From CAZUGA01 sp964619885 (GTDB taxonomy: Bacteria; Pseudomonadota; Gammaproteobacteria; Methylococcales; UBA1147), in NCBI GenBank assembly GCA_964619885.1, contig CAZUGA010000080.1:1-5402 (forward strand): a DNA stretch of 5,402 nt. The letters are read 5' to 3'. Made by a program: the position numbers and the translations under genes. Below are positions 1 through 5,402 of this stretch, piece by piece. The notes beneath the pieces are model-generated. The model did no database searches, was not told where the DNA came from, and worked only from the letters and a program-made list of their open reading frames with translations. The stretch's first letter is position 1. Each line of letters starts with the position of its first letter.

Positions 1-54
1 TTCCAGGTGTTCACGTTCAACCAGAATCGCTGTTCAGCTTCGCCGGAATATGCA
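1..54. mobile_element. End of an IS21-type insertion sequence (partial, runs off the left edge)
   Basis: Two degenerate direct repeats are visible, tgttcacgttcaaccagaat at 8-27 and tgttcagcttcgccggaat at 31-49. IS21-family elements typically carry several such internal repeats at each end and finish in TG/CA dinucleotides. Here the repeat block stops at TGCA (51-54), and the reading frame of the neighbouring small gene is normal up to position 55, so the insertion boundary lies at 54/55. No transposase sequence falls inside the window, so family assignment rests only on the repeat style and terminus. Another IS with repeated ends would be the alternative. Confidence 0.45.
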
Positions 55-225
55 CCCCATAGCTTGCGCCCATAATTTAGCAGTTTCTTTGTCACCCGCT
101 ACAGGTACAAGTGATAAATCCAGATTATCAATTATAGAAAAACAGGTTTCATTAATTTCCTTAGTGGTATCAAAAACATACCACCCAACTATTTTTGTTG
201 TAGTTGCTAAAATATAAGATGCCAT
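34..225 (-). CDS. Small unknown protein, third gene of the vapBC operon, 3' end cut by an IS
   Basis: The frame opens with ATG at 225, preceded by a GGAG ribosome-binding site about 8 bases upstream, and it starts only 12 bases after the vapC stop, so it is very likely co-transcribed with vapBC. The first 57 residues (MASYILATTTKIVG to LWAQAMG) look like native coding sequence. The last six residues, CIFRRS, are encoded by the IS21-like terminus, and the stop at 34-36 belongs to the insertion. The original protein was therefore longer, and its domain cannot be judged from what remains. I do not recognise the family: no signal peptide, membrane segment or catalytic motif is evident. It could be an operon accessory gene or an unrelated cargo gene. 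Confidence 0.5.
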   Translation of the reverse strand: MASYILATTTKIVGWYVFDTTKEINETCFSIIDNLDLSLVPVAGDKETAKLWAQAMGCIFRRS

Positions 226-237
226 TTTTTCACTCCG

Positions 238-645
238 CTATTTTGTTTCACTTTTTACCCAATTAGCGACTCTTAGCCCTTCAACACGCTTAAATTCTCT
301 GGTGTTGTTGGTGATAAGCGTCAAACCAAGACTTCTTGCATGAGCTGCAATCATAAAATCGTAAGGCCCAATTTCCTTACCTTTTAATTCTCGTCTTAGT
401 TGACCAAAATGATAGGCAGCTGATTCATCATAACTAATCACTTCAAGGCGACCTGCAAACCCTTCTAGCGATTCCAAGTTAAATCGCTGGTTATCTGATT
501 TTTCAACACCATGAACAAGCTCTCCAAGCGTCACGGTTGAAATACAAATTGTGCCTGAATGAATGTTAAACATTCTCTTAACTTCCAAAGGCTTGCGCTT
601 CATGGTGTAAATACATATGTCCGTATCGAGCATGTACTTAATCAT
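238..645 (-). CDS. vapC: VapC toxin, PIN-domain ribonuclease (type II toxin-antitoxin)
   Basis: This encodes a 135-residue PIN-domain endoribonuclease. Close relatives of this subtype cut initiator tRNA-fMet in the anticodon loop and arrest translation until neutralised by VapB. The acidic PIN residues are all visible: D7 in MLDTDIC, E42 in TLGELVHG, D96 in GPYDFMIAAHA, and the conserved TNNTREF block around N113-N114. Length matches the usual 130-135 residues. I chose the ATG at 645, giving MIKYMLDTDIC, rather than the longer frame open to 720, because it overlaps the vapB stop by 8 bases, the usual translational coupling of these pairs, and because the 25 extra residues lie inside vapB and match nothing in the family. 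The gene appears intact and AT-rich, suggesting acquisition by transfer. Confidence 0.93.
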   Translation of the reverse strand: MIKYMLDTDICIYTMKRKPLEVKRMFNIHSGTICISTVTLGELVHGVEKSDNQRFNLESLEGFAGRLEVISYDESAAYHFGQLRRELKGKEIGPYDFMIAAHARSLGLTLITNNTREFKRVEGLRVANWVKSETK

Positions 646-874
646 CAAATGATTCACGCTCTTGTAGTTCTGGTTGCTCCCTATTAGCCATAAAGTCACT
701 CGATACAGGCGGTGTATCAAACCAACTATCCCAGCTTTTATTTTTTGGAGTAATTACTCTGCTGTCACCAATGACAACAATTTCTACTTCCTTAACTCCT
801 GCTGGAAAAGATACGGCTTTTGGAAGTCTCACTGCTTGACTTTGGTTAGATTTAAAAATCTTTGTTTGAATCAT
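638..874 (-). CDS. vapB: VapB antitoxin, AbrB/MazE-type DNA-binding protein
   Basis: This is a 78-residue antitoxin paired with the VapC that overlaps its 3' end. The N-terminus, with KSNQSQAVRLPKAVSFP at about 8-24, is the swapped-hairpin AbrB-like DNA-binding domain typical of VapB partners of the tRNA-fMet-cleaving VapC subtype. The acidic tail (about 58-78, EQPELQERESFDD) is the region that usually wraps around and blocks the toxin. The start ATG at 874 has a strong GAGAGGG ribosome-binding site 6 bases upstream, complementary to 881-887. Members of the family bind their own promoter together with VapC and repress it; the palindromes just upstream fit that. The gene appears intact. Confidence 0.92.
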   Translation of the reverse strand: MIQTKIFKSNQSQAVRLPKAVSFPAGVKEVEIVVIGDSRVITPKNKSWDSWFDTPPVSSDFMANREQPELQERESFDD

Positions 875-933
875 ACACTACCCTCTCTATAGAGATATAT
901 CCATAGTGTATATCCCACGAATAGATATGTCAA
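873..933 (-). promoter_or_regulatory. vapBC promoter with nested palindromic operator
   Basis: On the minus strand, TTGACA (plus 928-933) and TACACT (plus 905-910) are separated by 17 bases, a good sigma-70-type promoter that would start transcription about 24 bases before the vapB ATG. Two inverted repeats overlap it: atacacta at 873-880 with tagtgtat at 904-911, a perfect 8-bp pair whose distal arm covers the -10 box, and the perfect 12-bp palindrome tctctatagaga at 884-895. The 12-bp palindrome also contains part of the vapB ribosome-binding site. These are the natural candidates for autoregulation by VapBC. Binding itself is inferred. Confidence 0.65.
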
Positions 934-982
934 AAGGTCTATGCGTTTATTATCCAGTCCTGAAATTTGTTCTATCTCAACT

Positions 983-1018
983 TGAAGTGGCTACACTTTT
1001 CCGGACACAAAATTAAGT
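983..1018 (+). repeat. Left inverted arm, IS3-like terminus (tgaagtggctacac...)
   Basis: The stretch begins TGAAGTGG and ends AAATTAAGT. Read on the opposite strand, the segment 1653-1698 gives TTAAAGTGGACCCC and also ends AAATTAAGT. Aligned without gaps from AAGTGG, about 18 of 28 positions match. A TG start and this degree of terminal mismatch are compatible with the imperfect ends of IS3-family elements. No orfA/orfB transposase coding is visible next to it. Upstream, 875-982 holds only the vapBC promoter and AT-rich sequence without a gene. Confidence 0.4.
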
Positions 1019-1040
1019 AATATTTTGTTGTTTCTCGTAA

Positions 1041-1631
1041 TCTACCGGTATTGAACTCGGTTGTTGGGCTCATGTGCGCCGTAAATTCTTCGATTTACAT
1101 CAAGCCAACGCCAGTCCGATGGCACTGGAAGCCTTAACGCGCATCGGCAAACTTTACACCATTGAACATCAGGGACAAGCGCTGACGGTAGGACAGCGCC
1201 AACAGTTGCGCGCCGAAAACAGCCTACCCACACTCAATGCATTGCATGCCTGGCTGCAAGCCACCCGCGCACAGACTGTTTCCGGCGGTGCTTCCGCCAA
1301 AGCCCTAAATTATGCCTTGAAGCGCTGGCCCAGTCTGATTCGCTATGCGCATACCGGGTATCTGCCGATCGACAATAACCCAGTCGAAAACGTCATCCGT
1401 CCCATTGCCTTAGGTAAAAAGAATTGGCTCTTTACTGGCTCCGAACGTGCCGGTCAACGGGCTGCTGCCATTCAATCCCTGTTCGGCACCGCCAAACTCA
1501 ATGGCCTGGATCCTGCTGCGTGGCTTCAAGTAACTTTGGAAAAACTCCCCACCTGGCCCAATCGCAGGATTGATGAACTCCTACCATTGGCACCCGAATA
1601 CATCAATCAGATCAACCATAAAAAAATCTAG
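1041..1631 (+). pseudogene. tnpC: IS66-family transposase TnpC, 3' third only
   Basis: About 196 residues remain of a protein that is normally 500 or more. The remnant starts at STGIELGCWAHVRRKFFD, which contains the CWAH-RRKFFD block typical of IS66 transposases. It continues through IDNNPVENVIRPIALGKKNW, whose VEN glutamate is the last residue of the DDE catalytic triad, to the small IS66 C-terminal domain (AIQSLFGTAKLNGLDPAAWL onward). The two catalytic aspartates, the zinc-binding and leucine-zipper regions and the accessory genes tnpA and tnpB are missing, so it cannot transpose. An in-frame stop at 1038-1040 and loss of IS66 resemblance upstream place the break at about 1040. A GTG at 1074 could start an ORF but only inside the domain, so it is not a real start. 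Confidence 0.9.
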
Positions 1632-1652
1632 GTGGTTGCGCTGGACGCTTAC
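1631..1652 (-). repeat. IS66 right terminal inverted repeat
   Basis: Read on the minus strand the segment is GTAAGCGTCCAGCGCAACCA plus CC. GTAAGCG is the characteristic outer end of IS66-family elements. It directly abuts the tnpC stop codon, as expected for the right end. The matching left end is absent from the window. The next 8 bases, ACTTAATT (1653-1660), would be one copy of the 8-bp target duplication that IS66 elements make. Confidence 0.8.
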
Positions 1653-1698
1653 ACTTAATTTATGATCTTTTTGGTCTAGACAATGGGGTCCACTTTAA
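1653..1698 (-). repeat. Right inverted arm, IS3-like terminus
   Basis: This is the counterpart of the arm at 983-1018. On the minus strand it reads TTAAAGTGGACCCCATTGTC and continues through TAGACCAAAAA to AAATTAAGT. It is 9 bases longer internally than the left arm and begins TTA rather than TTG, so the two are relatives rather than perfect copies. Ends reading AAGTGGACCCC are reminiscent of IS3-family elements. I see no target duplication outside the two arms. Confidence 0.4.
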
Positions 1699-1729
1699 AC
1701 AGAGGCAATTGGAATTGGAATCGGATTAA

Positions 1730-2008
1730 AGTTTAACGATCACCGATACATTCAGACTTAGCAAATGGGCGCGGCGTGCTTGGAATTTCAGTATCGGACT
1801 CAAAATTTTTGTCGGAGGCTACAAGCATCACGTCTATACCAGGCGTCGAACGCTACGGCCGGCCAAAGTCGCACTTTGGGATTGGCTGCTGGTTGCCACA
1901 TTGACCGGACTGATTATTGGATTCCTGATTGGCAATGAAAATTGCGGCCAAGAACTGGTCAACAATGCGTTCTACATTCCATTCCTACGTGTATCGTTTT
2001 ATTCATAA
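1730..2008 (+). pseudogene. Remnant of an unknown membrane protein gene
   Basis: A frame of 92 codons opens after the stop at 1727-1729 and ends with TAA at 2006. It has no ATG or GTG, so the true 5' end has probably been lost. The translation has coding character: a basic, aromatic stretch (RLSKWARRAWNFSIGLKIFV, then YKHHVYTRRR) followed by one hydrophobic segment at about residues 50-66 (LLVATLTGLIIGFLIG). The positive flank before the segment would sit on the cytoplasmic side. I do not recognise the family; a conjugation membrane protein is possible from the neighbouring relaxase but unproven. It converges on the relaxase gene with 16 bases between the two stops. It could also be a chance open frame. 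Confidence 0.35.
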
Positions 2009-2024
2009 ACCCGGTTAATGGGTA

Positions 2025-3719
2025 TCATACACTGCTAAATTGAGATTTTTGATAATCAATTATGCTGAATTCCGGCACGACTATTCCGTGAAGAGCAACA
2101 CCGTTCACCACTCGTTTGTGAACATTGAGACCATCTGGAGTTTTGATGTGGAGTTTTAACTTTAGGAACCGTTTTTGCGCATACTCCCAGCTAGATTGGG
2201 AGCCCATATTCTCGATGAATTCTTTAAAAATAGCCGGGCTAACCAGAAAGAATCCTTCCGGAACGGTGTAAATCCTAGAGTTTGGGGCGTCGATGGGTAG
2301 TTTGTCATTCTGAATATTCTTTTGTACCCACCTCAAAAACTGTTTGCCAGGATCAGCCTGTCGAGTATCGCCGCCCGTTATTGTTGGATCAGCGACTCCC
2401 TCGTCAAGGGATTGTGGCAGTAGCTCCTGCAGATCACAGTTCAAATCAGCACGATCAAAGCTTTTATTTTCGATAACGGATTGATCCTTTTTTGTATCTG
2501 GTGGATCGGTCTCCGATTCAGTAATAGACTGGTTTTGTTCATCGGGAATAATTTCCCCGGAGAATGATTCCGGCCGGGTTTCCGGATCGCTCCAAATATT
2601 GCTTGCCGGCAGCCGAATGAGCGTCAACTCGTGGTCCCAATTGTCGCCCCTGACATTCGCGTGCCAGATCGCCCGGTCGTCGCAAGGAATCAGGAGACCT
2701 CGTTGCTGTAACTCATCGAATATTCGATCATTCCGATTTGGGATGCCTGAATGTCCCTCAGCAAGCAGGTGACCACGGAGCGTATCGATCACGCGTTTAC
2801 TGACTAGCCAAATATCATCACCAATCAGCCACCCAGCTGAACCATTGCGGTTAAGCGGGAGTTCGCCGTTCGTTAAAAGATAACGTAAACCGGTCAACAG
2901 TTTTTCGTGTAGCGGCTTGTTCGTTAAACCGGGAGTAAGTGCTTGGGGTTCTGCGCCGAGGTTTCTCGCGACAGACTCACTGTCCGCGCGGCTGACTATT
3001 TCCCCGATCGGCCTGGATTCGCTGACATCGCCACCGATACATGCCACCCATTTTGAAAACAAACTCAAATCGCCGCTGAGCCAATCGAGTCCTTCCTTCG
3101 GCAATATTTGACCCACCAGTAACAACGCGGACTTTTCATGAAGGCGGTGTACGCGATCTCTCCTAAATTTTGTTCGGTACCATTTAACCGATTCCGGCAT
3201 GGGCCCGGACCATGGCAGCCATTGCCGTTCATTGCCTTGGGCATCGTACAGGGTGACCGATTGATCGACGGCTGGCTTTGCGATGTCGTGACACAGCGCT
3301 GCGGAAAAGATGGCATAAGTCCATAGATCCTGCTTTTTTAGAATCACCTCGGGTGTGGCTCCGGATGGCAGGAGATAAGCGCGGCGCAATTTTAAAGCAA
3401 TCATGGCCACTTCCAAACCGTGCCGGAGAATTCCACCCATAATTGCATGGTGATGGGACTCGGAGGCAGGTAGTTGCTGTACGAAATCGGCATAATGATA
3501 AAGAGCCGGTTCGTAGTAGCAACGATAAAAGTCAAGGGGCAGGCCTGCAAGCGCCTCGACCTTATTCAGGACAGAGGTATGGTCGGCAAGCAATTCTTTA
3601 CCGGTAAGCCGGGGTAACGCGTTGGTAACGGGTGGAATGCTGGGAGCCGTTAATTCGAGATCTCTTCTGAATAGGCTTTTCAGCATAAGATTATGGCGAT
3701 GTCCCGGCAGTACGGACAT
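2025..3719 (-). CDS. traI: MobH-family conjugative relaxase, TraI of PFGI-1-class ICEs
   Basis: The 564-residue product would nick the transfer origin and pilot the single strand into the recipient through a type IV secretion channel. The N-terminal TraI_2 domain (about 30-340) carries the two signatures of MobH relaxases: the histidine cluster SHHHAIMGGILRHGLEVA (about 88-105) and the HD motif ALCHDIAKP (141-149, H144-D145), which together bind catalytic metal. A region at about 296-370 resembles the winged-helix part between the domains. A low-complexity acidic linker (about 377-455) leads to the TraI_2 C-terminal domain (about 457-555, GKQFLRWVQKNIQ to VALHGIVVP). The frame is complete. 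The start is uncertain: neither ATG 3719 nor ATG 3686 (MLKSLFRRD) has a good ribosome-binding site. The gene is more GC-rich than the toxin-antitoxin genes beside it. Confidence 0.9.
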   Translation of the reverse strand: MSVLPGHRHNLMLKSLFRRDLELTAPSIPPVTNALPRLTGKELLADHTSVLNKVEALAGLPLDFYRCYYEPALYHYADFVQQLPASESHHHAIMGGILRHGLEVAMIALKLRRAYLLPSGATPEVILKKQDLWTYAIFSAALCHDIAKPAVDQSVTLYDAQGNERQWLPWSGPMPESVKWYRTKFRRDRVHRLHEKSALLLVGQILPKEGLDWLSGDLSLFSKWVACIGGDVSESRPIGEIVSRADSESVARNLGAEPQALTPGLTNKPLHEKLLTGLRYLLTNGELPLNRNGSAGWLIGDDIWLVSKRVIDTLRGHLLAEGHSGIPNRNDRIFDELQQRGLLIPCDDRAIWHANVRGDNWDHELTLIRLPASNIWSDPETRPESFSGEIIPDEQNQSITESETDPPDTKKDQSVIENKSFDRADLNCDLQELLPQSLDEGVADPTITGGDTRQADPGKQFLRWVQKNIQNDKLPIDAPNSRIYTVPEGFFLVSPAIFKEFIENMGSQSSWEYAQKRFLKLKLHIKTPDGLNVHKRVVNGVALHGIVVPEFSIIDYQKSQFSSV

Positions 3720-3753
3720 AGTTGTAAAGGGTCGGTTTAAAGATGCCCATCAT
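3691..3753 (-). other. Possible 20-codon leader peptide before traI
   Basis: A short frame, MMGIFKPTLYNYVRTAGTSP, begins right after a purine-rich GGCGGA and stops with TAA at 3693-3691. That stop lies 4 bases upstream of the second in-frame relaxase ATG (3686), the arrangement expected if translating ribosomes re-initiate there. It overlaps the first possible relaxase start at 3719 in another frame. The ribosome-binding site sits very close to the ATG, so this may be chance. The alternative is a lost base that separated the original N-terminus from the relaxase frame. Confidence 0.25.
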
Positions 3754-3767
3754 TCCGCCAGTTTGTT

Positions 3768-4194
3768 TCATTTCAAATAAATTCCCACACCAGATTTTCT
3801 TGCAGCCTTCAAAAGATTTTTATCTAAGGCGGCGAGTGGTATTCCTTCTCGAATTGCTAACTCAAGATAAGCGGCATCATAACTACTCAGATTGTAGGCT
3901 CTTCCTAAGGCCAAGATTCTACTAAAAGATTGATGTGCTGTTAAAGAGTCCACTTGTATCGGAAGGTTTTCTAATTGGGAGATAAATCCTTCAATTTCTC
4001 CAGTGTTAATTTCAGAGCGTTTTTCTGCGCCAAGTAGAACATTAGCGGCTTCTTAAGTGCCATAAGTTAGGAACAAGCGCCTCCTCGGTAGAAAAGCTTT
4101 TGAGCACCTTTTCTGCATAATCTTGATTAGATACCTTACCGCTCTCAAGCATCCAGCGCATAGCCACAGAATTATCGAGAACAAAACCGGTCAT
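3768..4194 (-). pseudogene. vapC: VapC-type PIN toxin broken by a single-base frameshift
   Basis: Translation from ATG 4194 gives MTGFVLDNSVAMRWML and continues to VPNLWHL, then runs out of frame to a stop at 4042-4044 after 50 residues. Removing one A from the minus-strand TTAAGAAGCC at 4053-4054 restores LEAANVLLGAEKRSE and a continuous 141-residue PIN protein to 3768. The restored protein has D7, E48 (in LEAAN), D106 (SSYDAAYLELA) and D124 (AALDKN), all four expected acidic residues. E48 is the very codon at the break. The start overlaps the antitoxin stop as ATGA. The downstream fragment from 3953 keeps D106 and D124 but lacks D7 and E48, so neither piece should be active. A sequencing error would be the other explanation. 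Confidence 0.88.
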
Positions 4195-4430
4195 TTACGG
4201 CCACTTTCTTTGAGACCGTTCAAAACTTCATTTGAGACCTTATGCTTTTTAGCTTTTAGAAGATTGTTAATTGCAGCCTCTGTTTTCAAGTACTTGGAAG
4301 AACGACTAGGGATAAGGTCTGCAATAGGTTTTCCATGATTTGTAATCGTGAAAGCTTCGCCCATTTCAACACGGCGAAGGATTTCAGGTAATTTGGTCTT
4401 AGCGTCGTAAGAACCGATTTTTTCCAACAT
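4191..4430 (-). CDS. Phd/YefM-family antitoxin
   Basis: This 79-residue protein has the Phd/YefM fold signature: SYDAKTKLPEILRRVEMGE (about 7-25) followed by FTITNHGKPIADLIPS (27-42), the N-terminal dimer and DNA-binding domain. The basic C-terminal part (about 45-79, with KAKKHKVSNEVLNGLKESGRK) is the segment that normally neutralises the toxin. It overlaps the downstream VapC by four bases (ATGA). ATG 4430 is preceded by AGGAA about 8 bases upstream. The family represses its own promoter, and inverted repeats lie there. With its toxin frameshifted, the antitoxin may persist alone and could still protect the cell against a related toxin. Confidence 0.88.
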   Translation of the reverse strand: MLEKIGSYDAKTKLPEILRRVEMGEAFTITNHGKPIADLIPSRSSKYLKTEAAINNLLKAKKHKVSNEVLNGLKESGRK

Positions 4431-4453
4431 GTCTTAGTTCCTATACCAGCATT

Positions 4454-4514
4454 TAGACCATAATACCGGTCTATTAGGAAAAAAATCAACCGTTAAGACT
4501 AGGTTAATGGTCTA
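4454..4514 (-). promoter_or_regulatory. Promoter and repeated operator of the phd-vapC pair
   Basis: On the minus strand TTGATT (plus 4484-4489) and TATTAT (plus 4460-4465), 18 bases apart, form a promoter whose start lies about 23 bases before the antitoxin ATG. The motif GGTCTA recurs three times: as tagacc at 4454-4459, ggtcta at 4468-4473 and ggtcta at 4509-4514. The first two form an inverted repeat over the -10 box; the first and third share 8 bases (tagaccat and atggtcta). Such spaced half-sites suit cooperative binding of Phd-type dimers. Binding is inferred. Confidence 0.6.
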
Positions 4515-4814
4515 CTAAATACTCATTCGCAATGATTAGTTTATTTGATCTCACGTGCCACTCAACGTCGAAAAATATCCAAGCAACACAGCGAAACTAG
4601 ATAAATTTAATTTTTCTAGGGATTTCGCCTTGTAACCTGCCGATATTATCTCATTTCGAGGATCCGATCACACATTGCAAAACCGCTGTTAAATAGAATA
4701 CGATTGCAGCACGCCAGAGAGTTTTCCACCGTTAATGGCGGTTGGAACGTACTCATCGTATGGCGTGGTTCTGTAGCAGAGCCGTATCGCCTACAGAATA
4801 CAGAGGTAACCGAA
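4515..4814. other. Intergenic region between divergent phd-vapC and integrase
   Basis: I see no convincing gene in these 300 bases. The integrase frame is open back to a TTG at 4704, but nothing there matches the family. An AT-rich imperfect inverted repeat, ctagataaa (4597-4605) against tttttctag (4611-4619), could form a hairpin or be a recombinase binding site; it lacks the following T-run of a classic terminator. No tRNA gene that might mark an attachment site is visible. Confidence 0.4.
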
Positions 4815-5363
4815 ATGGAAAAAGAATGTGAATCGAATTTATGGACCCCAATTCAGTTAGCTGAACAATACGTTGCCGACAATATTTTGCAGCCCGACAG
4901 CATCCGCAACTATCGTCTCGCAGCGCATGTTTTTGAAAAAAACATGGGTAGGAGACACATCTATGATATTAATCCAGACTGTGTATTAAAGTGGCGTACT
5001 CTTGTTTTGAACCGCGCACAACCCACAACCTGGAACACCTACCGGTCGCATCTCATCGTGATTTGGAACTTTGCTTTGCGCAATCAGTGGGTCGATGTAA
5101 ATCCATTTAGTGAAATTCGACCCGCGCCGGTACTGAAAAAGGGGAAAAAGACGGTGTCCGATGATCTGTTGGCCGCAACAATTGACCTTCTTCATAATAC
5201 GGAAAAAGCTCCCCGCCCGGCTTGGTTTTGGCTAACTGCATTCAAATTATTGTATTTTACCGGGATGCGCCGACGACAACTGACGTCATTGCGTTGGAAT
5301 GATATTAACTTTAAGGAAATGACAATATTGCTGACCGCCGAAGGATGTAACCTGAATCCGTGA
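4815..5363 (+). pseudogene. Tyrosine recombinase/integrase, truncated in the catalytic domain
   Basis: ATG 4815 (MEKECESNLWTPIQLAEQYV) is chosen because AGAGGT lies 7 bases upstream at 4802-4807; the longer frame begins with TTG and adds 37 atypical residues. Residues about 10-100 form the helical core-binding domain of phage-type integrases (DSIRNYRLAAHVF, then TTWNTYRSHLIVIWNFALRN and VNPF). The catalytic domain begins at about 115 and shows the first active-site arginine in FTGMRRRQLTSLRWNDI (R152), with Q where a glutamate is usual. Family resemblance ends after LLTAEG (177); CNLNP and a stop follow. The second-arginine HxxR block and the nucleophilic tyrosine are missing, so it cannot recombine DNA. 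It lies divergent from the relaxase and toxin-antitoxin genes and was probably the ICE's or another island's integrase. Confidence 0.85.
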
Positions 5364-5402
5364 CTTCAACCCCGGACAAAGGGTCTAAAGCACTGAAAAA
5401 GA
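5346..5402. other. Unassigned sequence joined to the broken integrase
   Basis: From about 5346 no frame continues the integrase. On the plus strand one frame is open from 5351 to the window edge (PESVTSTPDKGSKALKK), with no start codon. The change is abrupt, as expected at the border of an inserted element or a deletion. Too little is visible to name it. Confidence 0.35.

Noticed and set aside
643..720. N-terminal extension of VapC back to an upstream ATG at 720
   Set aside because: It lies within vapB and has no family resemblance; the overlapping ATG at 645 gives the normal toxin length.
1704..1727. Degenerate hexamer tandem ggcaatt-ggaatt-ggaatc-ggatta
   Set aside because: Too short and imperfect to be a meaningful repeat array.
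2009..2024. accc...gggt inverted repeat between the converging stops as a terminator
   Set aside because: Only a 4-bp stem with no T-run; not enough to support termination.
3065..3522. Long alternative frames inside the relaxase on both strands
   Set aside because: They are shadows of the relaxase coding sequence and carry no recognisable domain.
4042..4057. Programmed ribosomal frameshift in the second VapC
   Set aside because: The site (CAC TTA AGA) is not a recognised slippery sequence, and no stimulating structure is evident; simple mutation is more likely.
4631..5354. Exact 9-bp direct repeat tgtaacctg on both sides of the integrase (4631-4639, 5346-5354), as possible attachment or target-duplication sites
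   Set aside because: Many 9-mers recur by chance in 5.4 kb, and the flanking bases do not extend the match.

Overview
The window looks like a decayed accessory island (a mobile-element graveyard) from a proteobacterium. Three things suggest this: a MobH/TraI relaxase of the type carried by PFGI-1-class integrative conjugative elements (ICEs), a tyrosine recombinase, and several insertion-sequence remnants of families common in proteobacteria. Moderate GC in the relaxase and IS parts, AT-rich toxin-antitoxin parts and heavy IS traffic would suit a betaproteobacterium such as Nitrosomonas, but that taxonomic guess is inference only.

Layout, left to right. Positions 1-54 look like the end of an IS21-type element, with two degenerate copies of a roughly 20-bp repeat and a TGCA terminus. 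It cuts off a small unknown ORF (34-225, minus), the third gene of a compact vapB-vapC-orf operon that reads leftward from a recognisable promoter/operator at 873-933. Positions 983-1698 hold a pair of related inverted arms resembling IS3-type ends. Between them lies the 3' third of an IS66 transposase with its right terminal repeat (1041-1652). Positions 1730-2008 hold a start-less reading frame with one transmembrane segment, probably the tail of a broken membrane-protein gene. A complete MobH relaxase gene (2025-3719, minus) follows. Directly upstream of it on the same strand is a second toxin-antitoxin pair, a Phd/YefM-type antitoxin (4191-4430) and a VapC toxin broken by a one-base frameshift (3768-4194). 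After about 300 bp without a convincing gene comes a divergently oriented tyrosine recombinase (4815-5363, plus). It loses its catalytic domain just after the first active-site arginine, where unrelated sequence begins.

How the parts relate. Relaxase and recombinase are the DNA-processing and integration modules of an ICE; here they flank a toxin-antitoxin pair, a normal place for a stabilisation module. The recombinase is truncated, the toxin is frameshifted, and IS ends border several broken genes, so the island is probably no longer able to excise by itself. The leftmost VapBC pair looks intact and may be the only fully working system besides the relaxase. I see no CRISPR array, rRNA or tRNA, and no clear evidence of a wholly new system. 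The most informative points are the exact break junctions, the frameshift at a catalytic codon, and the inverted 8-bp match beside the IS66 end.
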